From positions 1 to 64,000 of the forward strand of contig JHYK01000012.1 of assembly GCA_000621405.1 (NCBI GenBank): 64,000 nt of DNA, read 5' to 3'. Shown one piece after another: positions 63,110 to 64,000 of the stretch. Under the pieces are notes generated by a model that ran no database searches, was not told the DNA's origin, and worked only from the letters and a program-made list of their open reading frames with translations. The first letter of the stretch is position 1. Each line of letters opens with the position of its first letter. This stretch comes from Lachnospiraceae bacterium AC3007 (GTDB taxonomy: Bacteria; Bacillota; Clostridia; Lachnospirales; Lachnospiraceae). A program made the position numbers and the translations under genes.

Positions 63110-64000
63110 ATGATAACCGAGGAAAGAAAAAAAGAATTGATACAGCACGCCGAAGAGATATTCGGCAAGGTGGAGGAGCTTCAGAAGCTGGGCCTTGTAT
63201 GCGATGACGGTGATTTTGTTCCGTCGGTGCATTATCCGCCCATAACGGAGTATCCCGACTGTACTCCCGAGGAGTATCTGAAGGATTTTGAGTATCCGGC
63301 AGACGGCTTCATGGATGTATATGTGCATATCCCGTTCTGTATCCAGCATTGTCTTTTCTGTCACTATCCGGGTATGGTCGGAGAGTGCAGAGAGGAGAAG
63401 GAGAAATACATATCCTATCTCCGCAGGGAGATCGATCTGTATCTTCAGCATTTCGGGATTGAGAAATTAAAGCCCAGATCCATCCTGCTCGGTGGAGGCA
63501 CGCCGACGTATCTTCCTCCGGAACTCTTTGACGAATTCCTGACGCTGCTTGATGAGAGGATTGATTATTCTGCATGCAGGCAGTACAACATCGATCATGA
63601 TCCGAATTCTCTTATGGGAGAGGACGGACTGAAGCGCCTTCAGATGATGAAGGATCACGGCATCACAAGACTCACCATAGGAGTGCAGTCCTTTGACGAG
63701 AAAGTGCTCAAACTCATGAACAGGCCTCATGGCAGGCAGATGGCGATAGATTCCATAAAAAGGGCCGTGGACTTCGGATTTGACGTGAACATTGAATTCA
63801 TCTACGGACATCCGGGTGAGACGCTGGAGAACTGGATGGAGGTCATAGACCTTGCCACACAGATGCCCGTAGGAGAGATACAGCTCTACAGACTCAAGGT
63901 GCAGGCATACGGCGACAGGCAGGGAGCGATCAACAAAAAGCATCGCGGATACGAGGAAGAGGACATCCCTGATTTCAAGTCCACCATGATGATGAAGCAG
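63110..64000 (+). CDS. HemN/HemW-like radical SAM protein (partial, runs off the window)
   Basis: At least 297 residues are encoded with no stop before the window end. The iron-sulphur motif is CIQHCLFC (Cys77, Cys81, Cys84), followed by the SAM segment LLGGGTPTYLP (127-137) and TIGVQSFDEKVLKLMNRPH. The order matches the HemN/HemW coproporphyrinogen-oxidase-like family, which also contains methyltransferases and haem chaperones. The strand after GGGTP reads IDHDPNSL, unlike the EANP of HemW, so it is probably not HemW itself. The ATG at 63110 lies 62 bases after the PP2C-like gene and follows AGAGGA at about 8 bases. Confidence 0.8.
   Translation, partial: MITEERKKELIQHAEEIFGKVEELQKLGLVCDDGDFVPSVHYPPITEYPDCTPEEYLKDFEYPADGFMDVYVHIPFCIQHCLFCHYPGMVGECREEKEKYISYLRREIDLYLQHFGIEKLKPRSILLGGGTPTYLPPELFDEFLTLLDERIDYSACRQYNIDHDPNSLMGEDGLKRLQMMKDHGITRLTIGVQSFDEKVLKLMNRPHGRQMAIDSIKRAVDFGFDVNIEFIYGHPGETLENWMEVIDLATQMPVGEIQLYRLKVQAYGDRQGAINKKHRGYEEEDIPDFKSTMMMKQ

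Noticed and set aside
63110-64000. Calling the last gene hemW or hemN outright
   Set aside because: The iron-sulphur and GGGTP motifs fit the family, but the strand after them differs from HemW and the C-terminal part lies outside the window.

Overview
The window looks like chromosomal DNA of an anaerobic, low-to-mid GC Firmicute of the family Lachnospiraceae (Butyrivibrio/Roseburia-like). The reasons are the complete butyrate operon in the order thl-crt-hbd-bcd-etfB-etfA, the tig-clpP-clpX-engB block, a CIRCE-controlled groESL operon, YesM/YesN-type two-component genes and strong Shine-Dalgarno sites before most genes. The genus cannot be fixed from this sequence alone. No rRNA, CRISPR array, insertion sequence, integrase or phage gene was seen.

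Layout. 0-8.5 kb: tRNA-Met, a CYTH phosphatase, a DJ-1/PfpI protein, then protein quality control (tig, clpP, clpX), engB, two metal-type G3E GTPases and a short-chain dehydrogenase. 8.7-11.1 kb: a secreted SH3-NlpC/P60 wall hydrolase and the long ribosome hibernation factor. 11.1-17.3 kb: the butyrate operon, converting acetyl-CoA to butyryl-CoA with its electron-transfer flavoprotein. 17.3-19.1 kb: a calcium-motif protein behind a structured leader. 19.2-28.4 kb: a sugar-sensing and uptake locus (response regulator, histidine kinase, two sugar-binding lipoproteins, ATPase, two permeases). 28.4-32.2 kb: cellobiose phosphorylase divergent from a LacI-type regulator, with candidate operators between them. 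32.2-35.6 kb: an overlapping housekeeping run (rRNA methyltransferase, amidase-like protein, RdgB, phosphodiesterase) and tRNA-Pro. 35.7-39.0 kb: a MATE transporter fused to a histidine-kinase-like ATPase domain, and an FAD oxidoreductase. 39.0-44.8 kb: groESL, a possible small RNA, L-fucose isomerase and maf. 45-50 kb: a branched-chain amino acid ABC transporter (liv). 50-52.6 kb: pfkA, an rRNA/tRNA methyltransferase and proC.

The most unusual region is 52.7-64 kb. It holds a zinc-ribbon membrane protein, a membrane-anchored Ser/Thr kinase with a zinc ribbon and PDZ domain, an ABC transporter carrying two FHA domains, a lipoprotein, an internally duplicated methyltransferase, a diverged PP2C-like protein, and the start of a HemN-type radical SAM enzyme that runs off the window. 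Six genes in a row on one strand pair phospho-signalling (kinase, FHA reader, possible phosphatase) with export and methyl/radical chemistry. This is the best candidate for an undescribed system here. Its function is not established by the sequence.

Metabolically the window suggests a fibre and mucin sugar user: cellobiose phosphorolysis, fucose isomerisation, galactose/ribose-type uptake and phosphofructokinase feed glycolysis, and acetyl-CoA is reduced towards butyrate.
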